Origin: an uncultured Campylobacter sp.
GTDB lineage: Bacteria; Campylobacterota; Campylobacteria; Campylobacterales; Campylobacteraceae
Length of the DNA: 21,921 bases
Direction: 5' to 3'
Assembly: GCF_938041645.1 (NCBI RefSeq)
Contig: NZ_CALIST010000002.1
Span: 1-21,921, forward strand
Shown here in pieces: positions 21,872-21,921 of this stretch. A program made the translations under genes and the position numbers. Each line of letters begins with the position of its first letter. Position 1 is the first letter of the stretch. The notes beneath the pieces were generated by a model. It searched no databases, was not told the origin of the DNA, and saw nothing but the letters and a program-made list of their open reading frames with translations.

Positions 21872-21921
21872 AGTATTTTTATAGAATTAAATTTGACTAA
21901 TAATTCCCCATTCCATCGATA

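Overview
The window looks like a chromosomal segment of a Campylobacter, probably from the higher-GC oral/intestinal group (C. gracilis, C. rectus, C. showae or C. curvus type). The evidence is the epsilonproteobacteria-specific replication protein HobA, gene orders tatB-tatC-queA and nudH-lysC-hobA-holB-folP that match my memory of C. jejuni, and the very frequent AAATTT/TAAATTT word in coding and spacer DNA. The species cannot be fixed by reading alone.

Layout. 1-903: two small plus-strand membrane proteins of unknown function, one with a zinc ribbon and one with a peptidoglycan-binding-like tail. 904-1504: a gene-free stretch. 1505-6670: a minus-strand block holding an unknown 150-aa protein, a membrane-anchored protein with eroded histidine-kinase and receiver folds, queA, tatC, tatB and hemW. 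6807-10771: a tightly overlapping plus-strand operon of nudH/rppH, lysC, hobA, holB and folP. 10772-16180: an accessory-looking island of poorly characterised proteins. It contains a 254-aa unknown, a 352-aa unknown, a DUF2314/ankyrin gene broken by an in-frame TGA, a short 5' remnant of a paralogue of the 352-aa gene, and a zinc-ribbon/DUF1963-like protein, with repeat-rich spacers between them. 16442-18165: an lrgA-lrgB-cytidylate-kinase-like operon. 18365-18616: a small unknown protein. 18786-21799: a two-gene iron-acquisition operon (TonB-dependent receptor plus lipoprotein esterase) behind a promoter with an AT-rich palindrome that could be a Fur site.

How the genes work together. The plus-strand operon mixes mRNA 5'-end processing (RppH), aspartate-family amino-acid synthesis (LysC), replication initiation and clamp loading (HobA, delta') and folate synthesis (FolP). 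The Tat genes encode folded-protein export. The receptor/esterase pair fits uptake of a ferric catecholate siderophore followed by periplasmic hydrolysis of its backbone. I saw no tRNA, rRNA, CRISPR array, complete insertion sequence or prophage module.

Most worth a second look: the TGA-interrupted DUF2314/ankyrin gene, the decayed paralogue start at 14704, the possible internal translation start in lysC, the degenerate kinase/receiver protein after queA, and the unexplained pairing of LrgAB with a cytidylate-kinase-like protein.
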